Positions 53,694 through 64,000 of a DNA stretch of 64,000 bases are shown in pieces; position 1 is the first letter of the stretch, and each line of letters opens with the position of its first letter. The translations under genes were made by a program, and so were the position numbers. The notes beneath the pieces were generated by a model that saw only the letters and a program-made list of their open reading frames with translations, was not told the DNA's origin and searched no databases. Source of the DNA: Ectobius pallidus (taxonomy: Eukaryota; Arthropoda; Insecta; Blattodea; Ectobiidae); the NCBI GenBank assembly GCA_964059195.1, contig CAXKWD010000001.1, positions 213,350,484 through 213,414,483 of the forward strand. The letters run 5' to 3'.

Positions 53694-54403
53694 TATATGC
53701 ATACAGATATCCTATTTGATTTGTATTGTTTAGTAAACCCATGGGAAAGGGAAGCGTCGCTGCAAAAGAGCAATGGTCCACTGCATCCCTGAATGGACTA
53801 GGCTTACCATCTGACTGTGCAACTTCTACCATAGGCAGATGACAGGAAAGCAAGAAAACTGGACTTTTATTTAGGTAATTTGCTACAACTTGCTCTTATA
53901 TAATTGCATAAACTCTCATATAAAATCCTTATAACAATGTATTCAAGAGAGTTATCGACTTTACATTTTCGCTAATACTTTTCAATTGTGATCTTAATTG
54001 CAGGTGGCGTTGCTTTCTTGCCCAAGCAACTGGAAAGAGGAGCATTGCCAAAATAGATCATTCATCCGCTGCATCCCTGAAGGAAATACGCTTACAATCT
54101 GACTGTTGCACCATATATCTTAGGCAGATGGCATGAATGTGCAGCATGTAGTCAGAATTTCAGCAGCCCAGTTGTTAATGATTAATTCCATGGAAGGAGT
54201 CGCTACTGGTTAACAGCTCCACAGTTTGAATCAAGAGGCTGAGTGCATCCTGTTCCAAACCTGAGAAAGATCAGGAGTTTGAACCATGGCTTGCAGATTT
54301 GTAACAGCTAAACCATACAGGGAGAGTCAGTCAGTATATCAGGACTAAAATATTTAATGCATGTCTGTCATATATTAAGAACATTTTTGTGTATACGTAT
54401 GTA

Positions 54404-56060
54404 CAGTGGTTTAGGAAGGGGGGTGCGGGCCACCCCGGTTGTCTTAAACCAGGGGGTGACAAAATAAAAATGTGTCTTGGTTAGTAAAAAATCGCTCAAG
54501 GAAATGTAAATAAATTAATAATATTATTTAAAACAATTAAACAAGCTTAAATTTCTACAATTCAATGCGTATTGAAACTTCTTTTAGTTTTAAATTCAGT
54601 CAACAAAGGTAATAAAACGGGGCTGAAAATAAACTTCAAATGTGAGTTGTCTCCGAAGTCTCCTTCAATCTAGATTTTGAACTGGGATGTGCGCATATTT
54701 AAGAATAGATTATTAATTATATAGTTCTGTAAAATAGTTACATTACTTGTTTATGAAATTTATTAGGGTGAACCTATAAAAAAAATTACGTATAATTCAC
54801 ATAACTTCCTATGCCCAAATAAAAGTTAGCCAGCCCTTTAAAATAAGAGAAAGTTGTCGCCAATCTTCGTGTCACATCCCCAAAAGGTACCTAACCCAAA
54901 TACAAAATTTTGTTTTCGTACAATTTTCCGTTGCAAGAGGCCGTATTGCAAAGAGCACGTATTCAGAGTGGGTGGCTTATAACCAGCGATGTAATTACGG
55001 GGTGGCAAGGAGTGGCAGTTGCCACCCCAAAATTCCCAAACCCCTCTTTTTGCCACCCCCAAAAAGTTTTAAAAATGCTTAAACTAGATCATTTTAATGT
55101 CAAATTTTAAAAAATGTCCATACCCCCCCAGACCTTGCCACCCCAGTTAAAAAGCTGAAATTATGCCCATGCTTATAACTACCCTTCAGAGAATTATTTC
55201 GAAATAGTGTTTCAAATAAAAGTTTTAGCTCTTAGTATAAGCAACCCCCGTGCAAAATTAAAAGAAAAACGTTTGAGCCGTTTTCGAGAAAACTTTCTTT
55301 ATGTAAAAATAAAGAAAACTTGTCTCCATTCTTCGGTTCATATCTTGAAAGGTATCTGAAATAAATACAAAATTTTGTTTTTTTATCAAAATTCATTTTT
55401 CCAAAATTCGAGATTTCGCTTGGAAAACAAAATATAAAAAAATCACTCAAAACAATAAAAATTTGCACAATTTCGGGAGTGTATTTTGGCCTAGATGTTC
55501 GATTTATTAATGGTAACACCCTCAGTCTGTCTCTCACGAAAACAATGTATACGTGTCTGTCTATATCATACTTTAGATTAATAAATAATAATAACAGTAT
55601 TTATTTTCGTTTAACATTACAATGTACAATATACGGCATAATGTGCTTGATATGTATGTCTTTCCTTAATCCCAACACAATTGGCTGAATTAAGTTAACT
55701 ATGTCTTATATGCACCATTCGTAGCACTGGTTACAACATGGCGATAACAAAGTAACTCTAATCGCTTTATGGATGGTTGATTCATAGTATACCATTATTT
55801 CGGAGCTTAGTTTTGTTTTTATATAACAAAGTAATTATTACTAATTTTGCATAATCCGTTGAGTTTACAAATTAGGCCTACATCAGATAAATTCCTTGCA
55901 GCTGCATCTAGCGGCAAACTCTTAAACTCTCGTGGGATTACCTTTGACTATCCAAAAAATAACACTTGGAACTGTTCCAATTTTTAATAACTTAAATGGG
56001 GGGGAGGGGCTGACAAGAAATATTGCTCGCCGGGTACCACATAACCTTGCTACGCCACTG
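54404..56060. mobile_element. hAT-type element in array unit 8
   Basis: Sister of 44317-46192 at the same unit position, with a perfect CGTATGTA duplication (54396-54403 and 56061-56068). Compared with the sister it lacks about 190 bp (44532-44720 there) and most of the (AAT)n. The insertion thus predates the 10-kb duplication. Confidence 0.92.
54984..55171. mobile_element. Nested hAT MITE, second copy
   Basis: Same MITE as at 45074, with CTTATAAC at 54976-54983 and 55172-55179. Its left end has drifted to CAGCGATGTAATTACGG. Confidence 0.88.
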
Positions 56061-57429
56061 CGTATGTATTGATTGGCTATGTTTGGCAGGACAGTTTCAA
56101 GGCAAAGCTGTGTTCTGTTCCTTCATTACAATCAGCTGATCCAGTTCATGTTGATAATGCATGCAATCTACGATCATCTGTTGCGTTAGATAATTATATT
56201 AATATTAATTCGATTCTTTATACATTTCTATGTGCATACAGATATCCTATTCGAATTGTATTTTTTAGTAAACCCATGGGAAAAGGAAGCGTCGCTCCAA
56301 AAAAGCAATGATCCACTGCATCCCTGAATGGACTAGGCTTACCATCTGACCGCTGCATCTTCTACCATAGGCAGATGACAGGATAGCAAGAAAACTGGAC
56401 TTTTATTTAGGTAATTTGCTACAACTTGCTCTTATAGAATTGCATAAACTCACAATTAAAATTCTTATAACAATGTATTCAAGAGAGTTATCGACTCAAC
56501 ATTTTTCGCTAATACTTTTCAATTGTGATTTTAATTGCAGGTGGCGTTGCTTTCTTGCCGAAATAGAACAATCATCAGCTGCATCCCTGAAGAAAATACG
56601 CTTACAATCTGACTGTTGCACCATCTATCTTAGGCAGATGGCATGAATGTGCTGCATGTGGTCAGCATTTCAGCAGCCCCGTCGTTAATGATGATTTCCA
56701 TGGAAAGAGCCGCTACAAGTTAACTACCTCCACAGTTTGAATTGAGAGGCTGAGTGCATCCTGTTCTAAGCTCTGAAAGATCAGAGGATTAAAGTAAGGC
56801 TTGTGGATTTGTAAGTACTAAACTACACAGGGAGAGTCAGCTATATCAGGACTACAATATTTAATCCATGACTTTCATATTAAGAACATTTGTATATGCG
56901 TATATATTGATTGGCTTTGTTTGGCACTGGTTACAGGACAGCTTCACCCCCTCAAGGCAGTGGTACATCAGGAAAACTGTGTTCTGCAATCTACATCGGC
57001 TGACCCAGATCATAATGATAATGCATGCAGTCTACAATCACCTGTTAAGATACGTAATTACATTAATATTAATTCCATACTCTGTACATTTCTATATGCA
57101 TACAGATATCCTACTTGATTCGTATTTTATAGTAAACCCATGGGAAAGAGGAGCGTCGCTGCAATAGAGCAATGATCACTGCATCCCTGAATGGACTAGG
57201 CTTACCGTACAACCGCTGCAACTTCTTTCATAGCCAGATGGCAGGATAGCAAAAAAAGTGGACCTTTATTCAGGTAATTTGCTACGGCTTACTCTTATAC
57301 AAATTGTATCAACACAAAAATAAAATCCTTATAACAGTGTATTCAAGAGCTATTGTCTCACCATTTTTTACTAATACTTTTCAATTGCGATATTAATTAC
57401 AGGTGACCTTGCAACTGGAAAGAATGCTA

Positions 57430-57980
<551 letters not shown>

Positions 57981-58850
57981 GATATATAACTTTTAATGAT
58001 ATAAACTCACAAGTTTTTGCTAATACTCTCCAAATATGTATGTCTTTGCTCCCTTGCTGAAGTAATTGGGAAAGAAGAGAATTTCAGAATTTGAGTGATC
58101 ATCTGCTGCATCCCTGAAGGGACTATGCTTACCATCTGAATGTTGCAACTTCTATCATAAGCAGATCGCATGAATGTGTGGGATGTGGTCAGCATTTTAA
58201 CACCCCCATTGTTAATTATGTTTTCCATGGAAATAGCTGCTACTTGTTAACAGCTCCACAGTTTGAATCAAGAGGCTGAGTGCATCCTGTTCCAAGCCTC
58301 AGAAAGATCAGGCAATTGAATCAACGCTTGTGGATTTGAAACAACAAACCCATACAAGGAGAATCAGTGAGTATTTCAGGACTACAATATTTAATGCATG
58401 GCTGTCATATATTAAGAAGATTTTTGTGTATAAGTTATGAATATATTGATTGGACAGTTTCAAGGCAAAGCTGTGTTCTGTTCCTTCATTACAATCAGCT
58501 GATCCAGTTCATGCTGATAATGCATGCAACCTACGATCGTCTGTTGCGTTAGATAATTATATTAATATTAATTCCATGCTTTGTACATTTCTATATGCAT
58601 ACAGATATCCTACTTGATTCGTATTTTGTAGTAAACCCATGGGAAAGAGGAGCGTTGCTGCAATAGAGCAATGATCACTGCATCCCTAAATGGACTAGGC
58701 TTACCTTCTGACTGGTGCATCTTCTACCATAGGCAGATGGCAGGATAGCAAGAAAACTGGACCTTTATTTAGGTAATTTGCTATAACTTACTCTTATACG
58801 ATCTTATAAACTGATAAAAAAGATCCTTATAATTATAACAATGTATTCAA

Positions 58851-59772
58851 AAGCGTTTTTAAAAACTAACTCGTTATGAATGAATCAAAACAAATTTGTA
58901 GGAATATTACTGCATTGAACTTACTGATGAACTAGTCTTATATCTGCTCTGGTCATGATCGCAAGGGAAATTTGCTTAAATATACCTTTGTAGAATTGAA
59001 AATTGTACAATATACGTGTTAAAGTTCATTTGGTGCAGCGCATAATACAAATCAGTGTAGTGAGACACTGTTTATAAGTACTTATTGTGTATGTGATAGT
59101 TCTGCGGATTTCATAAGCTTTGTGTATGTAAGCTTTGTGTATGTATAAATATATATATATATATTTTTTTTTTTAATTTTTCTCTCTGAAAGTAATAATC
59201 CTCTCAAGTAAACTGGTCCTTCCATCTCTTCATGGATCTTCCTTTCTCTCTCTTCCCTTGTGGTCTGTATTCTAGGATCATCTTAGGGATGATTTGAGAG
59301 GATGGAACAAGTCTCAAGTCCTAATCCCTGAGTTTGATGATAATGATTGAAACTAATAATGTGTGCATGAGTTTGGGCTAGTTTAAAAAGAACAAACACA
59401 AAATGGTTCAGTAACATTGGCGTCTTGGAACAAGCTCATTTCCAGATCATCTGCTGTCACCATAAAAAGTATTAATTACCAAAATCAATAAGGGAAGTAC
59501 TAATAAAAATAGTACAGATAAATAATGTTAAAGACAAATCCAGATACACTCTTAAAACAGCAGCGCTGCACATCTGTGTTCTTGGGTACATGATTCAAGT
59601 TTGTGTTCAAAGTGGAACCAAGGGAATCCTAAATAATTGTGGCAGACCCCTGTTCAGATTCCAAAAGATTCAGATTAACCATGAAATTCATTAAAATACT
59701 CTTCATATACAAAATGTAGAAGAGTATTTACTCTAAAGGTCTTAAAATAATTGTACTGAAGTAATATAAACA
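58851..59772. other. Right flank of the array
   Basis: No gene recognised. A (TA)n-(T)n tract lies at 59150-59180. Similarity to array units ends near 58850 (TGTATTCAAAAGCG). Confidence 0.45.
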
Positions 59773-60075
59773 GTGTCAGCTGTGGTGGTCTAGAGGTAGT
59801 GTGCCTGCCTCAGGATCTGTAGGTCACGGGATCAAACCTGGCTGCGGTCGATGGACGTAAAAATCCTGGGCACGGAGTTCTCCGGGAGGTATTTAAGCTG
59901 GAGGGCCTATTAGAGCCTCTGGATAACATCTCTCGGAAGACTTTGGGAAAGGAAGCCAAGAGCTTCTCCACCAAAGGGGGAGCACAATAAGCCTTCTAGG
60001 CTGACGTGCAGGAGGTCTCTCCAAACTCTCTTCAAGCCCCCCATGAAAAAGAAAAAAAATATATATATATATAAT
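59773..60075 (+). mobile_element. tRNA-derived SINE, second family
   Basis: TGGTGGTCTAGAGGTAGTGT serves as A-box region and CACGGGATCAAACCTGGC as B-box region, followed by about 220 bp of body and an AAAAAGAAAAAAAATATATA tail. ATATAAACA occurs on both sides (59764-59772 and 60076-60084), a 9-bp duplication in a low-complexity context. Confidence 0.75.
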
Positions 60076-60411
60076 ATATATAAACAATAGAGCATGTTGT
60101 AAAACTTGTAGAGTGTCAACAGTTAAAAACACTTCTTGCTCCACTTACTTTAAGTTGCAGGACTAGTTTCCAGGGATTAAAGCTTCTCCCTCATCCTCAG
60201 CTGGTGGTTGACTGTCAACCACCAGCTGTCAACCACAGGTTACCTTGTTGTAATTAACATTGCCATACCACGGTAGTGAGTGTCAGTTGTTGTAATTATA
60301 TAAATGCTTATTAAGATATTTAAACACTTGCTTAATAAGTTTTAATGTGAACATAACATTTTACAATTGAACACTTGTGGAGTAGAAGAACATTCCATCT
60401 TACTCCTACAC
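60076..60411. other. Spacer with a short perfect hairpin
   Basis: No gene. CAGCTGGTGGTTGA (60198-60211) and its exact reverse complement (60215-60228) enclose CTG, and a third TCAACCAC copy follows. Otherwise unremarkable. Confidence 0.6.
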
Positions 60412-61341
60412 TTAGCAAGAAGACGCTGGATCAACTGTCTTTGCAGTGCAGCCAATTGTCATACAGTGTAGCGCATCTAGGACTTCTTGTCTCCTTTCGT
60501 AGCATTCGTGATCGAACCATTCTTGTGCTTTTCGCTGCGATCGGGGTATGACCGCAGATGTGATGGCGGTTTGAAGAGCTTCGAAGGCTGCCTCTATGTC
60601 TTTGTTCTTTACGTGGCAGTCAATTTTTTGGAGTTGCTCCGTGTCCTTCCTAAGAGCTTGTACATTGATTTTTCTGGATAGACTGGGTGTTTTTGGAGGA
60701 CTATGAGTTTTGGGCATCATGGTGACCTGCGATGTGACAGGTAAGTGTTTCCTGATTGGCGTGTTGGGCCTGTGGTTTCGTGTCGTTATATGCATGCCGA
60801 CTTTTGACCCTCTGTAAAATAACAGGTCTATCGTGCTGGCGCCATTGGGTGCGTAGTATGTCCTATCATCTGGTTTGTTTGTTAGCCTGAAGCCTTCCTC
60901 TTGCAATACTTCTATGAGAGCTTTTCCTCTGCTGTTGTTTGGTGGGTCGATACGACAGTTGAAGTCCCCTGCGATTATCACTGCTTTTTCTGGGTCTATT
61001 TTGTTTAATGATGCCATTATGGTTTCTGTGATATCCCCTATCGGGGTTAGAGGGGGGCTGTATATGCATATGTAATTAACTTGGCCGATCTTGATGATCA
61101 CCAAATTTTCGTCCTTGAAGATCTCTGTTGTTTTCCCTGAGGTTGGTTTGTAGAAGCAGGATACCCCTCCTGACGGTCGGCCCATTTGACTATGTGTGGC
61201 ATATGAATGCCTTTGATTTCTGTTGGTTCGACTAAGAACGTTTCTGTTGAAGATGAGGATATCGTGTTGTTGGATGTCGGAGATAGATGTGAGTTGTAGT
61301 AGGCCTTTTAAGCCTTCAACGTTCCAGAGCAGTATATTGAG
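60412..61341 (-). pseudogene. LINE-A' endonuclease, 3'-truncated
   Basis: Minus-strand frame without a stop from about 61341 (NILLWNVEGLKGLLQL) to 60412. It shows MGRPSGGVSCFYKPTSGKTT, CIYSPPLTPIGD, VIIAGDFNCRIDPPN (catalytic Asp and Asn), TYYAPNGASTIDLLFYRG and RKHLPVTSQ. In the first part the Glu block is altered: 'ILIFNRNVL' where relatives have 'I-I-L-T-E-T'. So a catalytic Glu is missing, although the frame is open. The end (AKTVDPASSC) leaves the homology, so the RT was lost. Same family as LINE-A. Confidence 0.85.
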
Positions 61342-61342
61342 G

Positions 61343-61785
61343 TTAGTGGTTGAAGTGTCCTCCGTGGTTCCGAAAACGAAACCGCCTGTACTGAATTCCT
61401 TCGGGCCAGAAGTTGTCCTGTGTTTTTTCTAGGTCCTTTAGAGGGATTCCGACCCTGAAGGCCTTGTAGTTCCCTCTGGCGCTTATCTCTTCGCATTCCG
61501 CATCCTCGATACCTCTTTTAGTTAGGTAGCGAGTTATTTGCACCTCTGTGGTGCTGCGATGGACTTTGCCTAGGAATATCCAGGCTCGTCTTTCTGCTGC
61601 CCTCAGTTCTACTTCTGCCTCTTCTGATGTGTCTGACTGTGGAGGATTTTTGTGTGTTTGTTCTGTAGGCTTGCTCTTCCCGTTTCGTTTAGTCACGATC
61701 GCCCAGTTGTTTGCTCTCTGGGTATTGGCATCCTTTTTTGTCTCTTCTGCTTTTTCGTTTCTCGTTGCGGCTATTTGTGGGGGTT
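61343..61785 (-). pseudogene. LINE-A' ORF1 fragment
   Basis: An open frame from about 61785 (KPPQIAATRNEKAEETKK) to TAA 61345-61343. It has a charged N-terminal part and then RRAWIFLGKVHRSTTEVQIT, ECEEISARGNYKAFRV and WPEGIQYRRFRFRNHG. The pattern 'F-G-x-x-H..T....I..YL' ending in 'WPEG...R.F.F' is found in the RNA-binding ORF1 proteins of several LINE groups. It stops 2 bp before the first readable ORF2 codon. 5'-truncated by the repeat at 61786. Confidence 0.75.
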
Positions 61786-61975
61786 TTTAATATTTTAAAT
61801 CTTGGAATGAACACAGCAATTGCTTACACAGGTTAGCCAAACAAATAGCCATCCATAACCAAGTTAGCCAATAGTATAACAATTCTCAATACACTCTTAG
61901 GACTTTCCATGTAAGCAGGGAATTTATTAAGATGGGATCGGATTCAGACAGATTTCAATCCTGCATGTAAACGTG
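61786..61975 (+). repeat. Right part of the TGTTTACATGC element, copy 2
   Basis: GTTAGCCAAACAAATAGCC through GATCGGATTCAGACAG to GCATGTAAACG matches 39510-39690. Only the right 190 bp are present, starting at the break with LINE-A'. Confidence 0.75.
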
Positions 61976-64000
61976 GTAATCGTCTACCTAGATAATTAAA
62001 ATCACTATTTTCTTGAGTCATATTTGGCATGTGGGAACACTCTCATACTTTTTTTTTTTTTTAATCCCACAAAACATTCTCTACTATAAGCATTGAAATT
62101 ACTGGTATTGTTTTTTCTCAGTGTTACAAATAGTTTATTGGTTTGTTTCAGATCTGTTTTGACTCTGCTATGTGCAATTGGTGGCCCTGGTTGCTGCTCC
62201 CGTCACAGCGTTCTTCTATAAAGTAAGCTTTAGATATGCACTTCCTACTTTATTATCGTGAGAATTATAAAACTTAGGCCTGTGTTATTGATCCAAATGT
62301 GAGAATGGAGAATATGTGTGTGAATCAGGAAATTATCAATCACTCCCAAGCAGGTAGGAAAACAAAAGACTATTTATTTACCGTAACTCATGAATCAGTG
62401 GCCAATCCGGTGTAGGGATGTGTAAAATTTCAACCAATGACTGCTGCCTATTGCCTTATTGTTATCACACTTATGTTCAGTTGTTTTTGTATGTGGGCTG
62501 AATGATTATTTTACCTAAGAGGAAGGAGTAGTTTTATTTGTAGAAATACCCTGGTTAGGGACCATTTGTTTTGGTAACAGGGAAAAGTACAAAGTTTTAC
62601 AAAACAGCTTTCCTTACCTATATATAACTTCGTACATGCATAAAATATGAATATCGTGCAAATTTAATCCACAAAATAATGCAAAATTTGTTCGATTTTG
62701 CAAAATGTCTGAATAAGCACAAAGTATGCCCAAATCGTAATATTTTGTTTTAGTGACTTTTTCCCTTCCAATGGCATAGCATGAGGGTAGACTTTGAGAC
62801 TGCTAAGAAAATAAGTGAAATCATAATCAAACACATAAATAAAGAATCAACCAAGTCGCTAATCATTTTAAACACATTAGTACTATCATTAAAATATTTT
62901 TCTCTGTTGCATACCCAACTTCTATTGTTGTTATGCATCAACTTGTGTTCCCGCCTGCTTAGGCAGCCTCGAAATCTGATGATACGGCAGCTGAGGCGAG
63001 TTGAGACTGGATAGTGTTCAGCCAAGTTGTAGTCTCTTTCAAGTGCGAGTTATATGACTTTTCCCACCAGTGCAGAGACTAGAAAGGTTTGTCACTGTCG
63101 TAGTCGTAGTCGTAGTCGTAGTCAGATACCTACTCGCTTGAAACCAGGGTAACATAAACATTACATTCTCCCTGCTGACCTAAATTGGGTGTTTATGTTT
63201 CATTGTTGCATGGACAATTTTGCCGATATAGTTGATCACCTATTAAAAACCCAGTTTTCAGTCAGTCTTACGAAAATATGTGTGAACCTAAGGTAAATTA
63301 CAAACTCCTGAGCATAAAAATAACCAAACATTCCAAACGGCTTGGTACAGTAAATTTAATTGGTTAACTAGTAGTTACAACCATAAATATTGTATTTACT
63401 ATTTGGTGGGGAAGAGGTTGGGGTGTTGAAGGAATATAAATTGTAAATATAATAATACCGATAGTGATACTTTATATAGGTATAGGCCTACACGAAATCG
63501 AATACATGTGCAAACATTCCCGTTATTTTGTTATTGAAAATGCTATGTCATTTAAATGATCATTATAAATTTAATTTTTAAAACAGTTTATCAAGATCAC
63601 AATGTAAAGCTACGCCACTGTTCCCTTCACTTCTTAAGCTATGGTTTGTCTATGGCGTTCATTGCCAGCGATGACCACTGGCTATCATTGCTGCCTGTTG
63701 TTCTCAATGAAAATCAATGCAGCTGGTTTGTCTACGATGATGAGCACTGTGATTGCTGGTAGTTGCTTTTAAGGCAAATTCAGGGCGTTGATCACTGCAG
63801 ATTATCATGTACGGTATATAGTAGGTCAACAAAAGCAGAAGACAGCCATTTTGCACTTAATCATAGTTTTTCCCAAGTTGCAGATGAAAATTAATAATTT
63901 CATGCCTGAACACACTGCCCTGTATGACATGAGCTTAAAGGACCATAATGATGGCTATACAAAAGAAAATATGTGGAAAATTTTACCGGTAGATGAACTG
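61976..64000. other. Right flank; one weak exon-like segment
   Basis: Mostly unrecognised sequence. At 62151-62220 a segment open in two frames lies between a pyrimidine-rich GTTTGTTTCAG and GTAAGC, as an internal exon would. Its translation matches nothing I know. (GTCGTA)n with four units is at 63097-63124. A TAGGCCTA octamer is at 63483. The other open frames (62781-63014, 63556-63762) look like chance. Confidence 0.35.

Noticed and set aside
42995..53853. Minus-strand phrase FRDAADD/FRDAVDH open in A, B and C cores
   Set aside because: The nucleotide core CTGCATCCCTGAA is what is conserved. Third positions are not more variable than others, and no start or splice context is consistent.
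46548..56646. Several plus-strand frames ending RLQSDCCTIYLRQMA in array units
   Set aside because: They repeat because the unit repeats. Units carry stops and indels in the same frame.

Overview
The window looks like an AT-rich piece of a large, repeat-loaded arthropod nuclear genome. An insect is most likely, possibly a cockroach- or termite-like polyneopteran, but the species cannot be fixed from the sequence alone. I see no host gene I can name, no rRNA or functional tRNA gene, no CRISPR array and no bacterial or viral operon. Almost everything recognisable is a transposable element (TE), and most are dated against one another by nested insertion.

1-9.4 kb: an interspersed repeat with a GC-rich head and a (GACA)n tail (called R1 here), a perfect 49-bp inverted repeat, pogo-like MITEs, and a 3.4-kb hAT-type element with a perfect 8-bp target-site duplication (TSD) that carries three smaller elements. 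9.4-23 kb: two related transposons with GGGC(A)ATTCCATG ends and repeated internal motifs, the second with a decayed transposase; a Penelope-like element with a GIY-YIG endonuclease; a roughly 1-kb dispersed repeat split by a LINE 3' end; a decayed Tc1-like element; and more MITEs.

23-34 kb: a pile of non-LTR retrotransposons. LINE-A (plus strand) is split by an R1 copy and by a Tc1-like element. The Tc1-like element is itself split by LINE-C (minus strand, intact RT frame). LINE-A is followed by LINE-B, which has an almost intact endonuclease and reverse transcriptase. 34-43 kb: MITEs, microsatellites, a 92-bp tandem duplication and a tRNA-derived SINE with a perfect 12-bp TSD.

43-58.9 kb: a tandem array of ten units of about 0.87 kb with a four-unit higher-order period. 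Units have been hit by a hAT element (before the higher-order duplication), a mariner, a LINE with an RNase H domain and a 718-bp foldback element. Sister units preserve the empty sites. 59-64 kb: a second SINE, a 5'- and 3'-truncated relative of LINE-A carrying ORF1 and endonuclease, and unique sequence.

The most unusual signal is the octamer TAGGCCTA. I count 14 copies, and in several places a sister copy or a conserved reading frame shows that GGCCTA was inserted at a TA dinucleotide. It looks like the excision scar of a TA-targeting transposon whose ends begin with GG.
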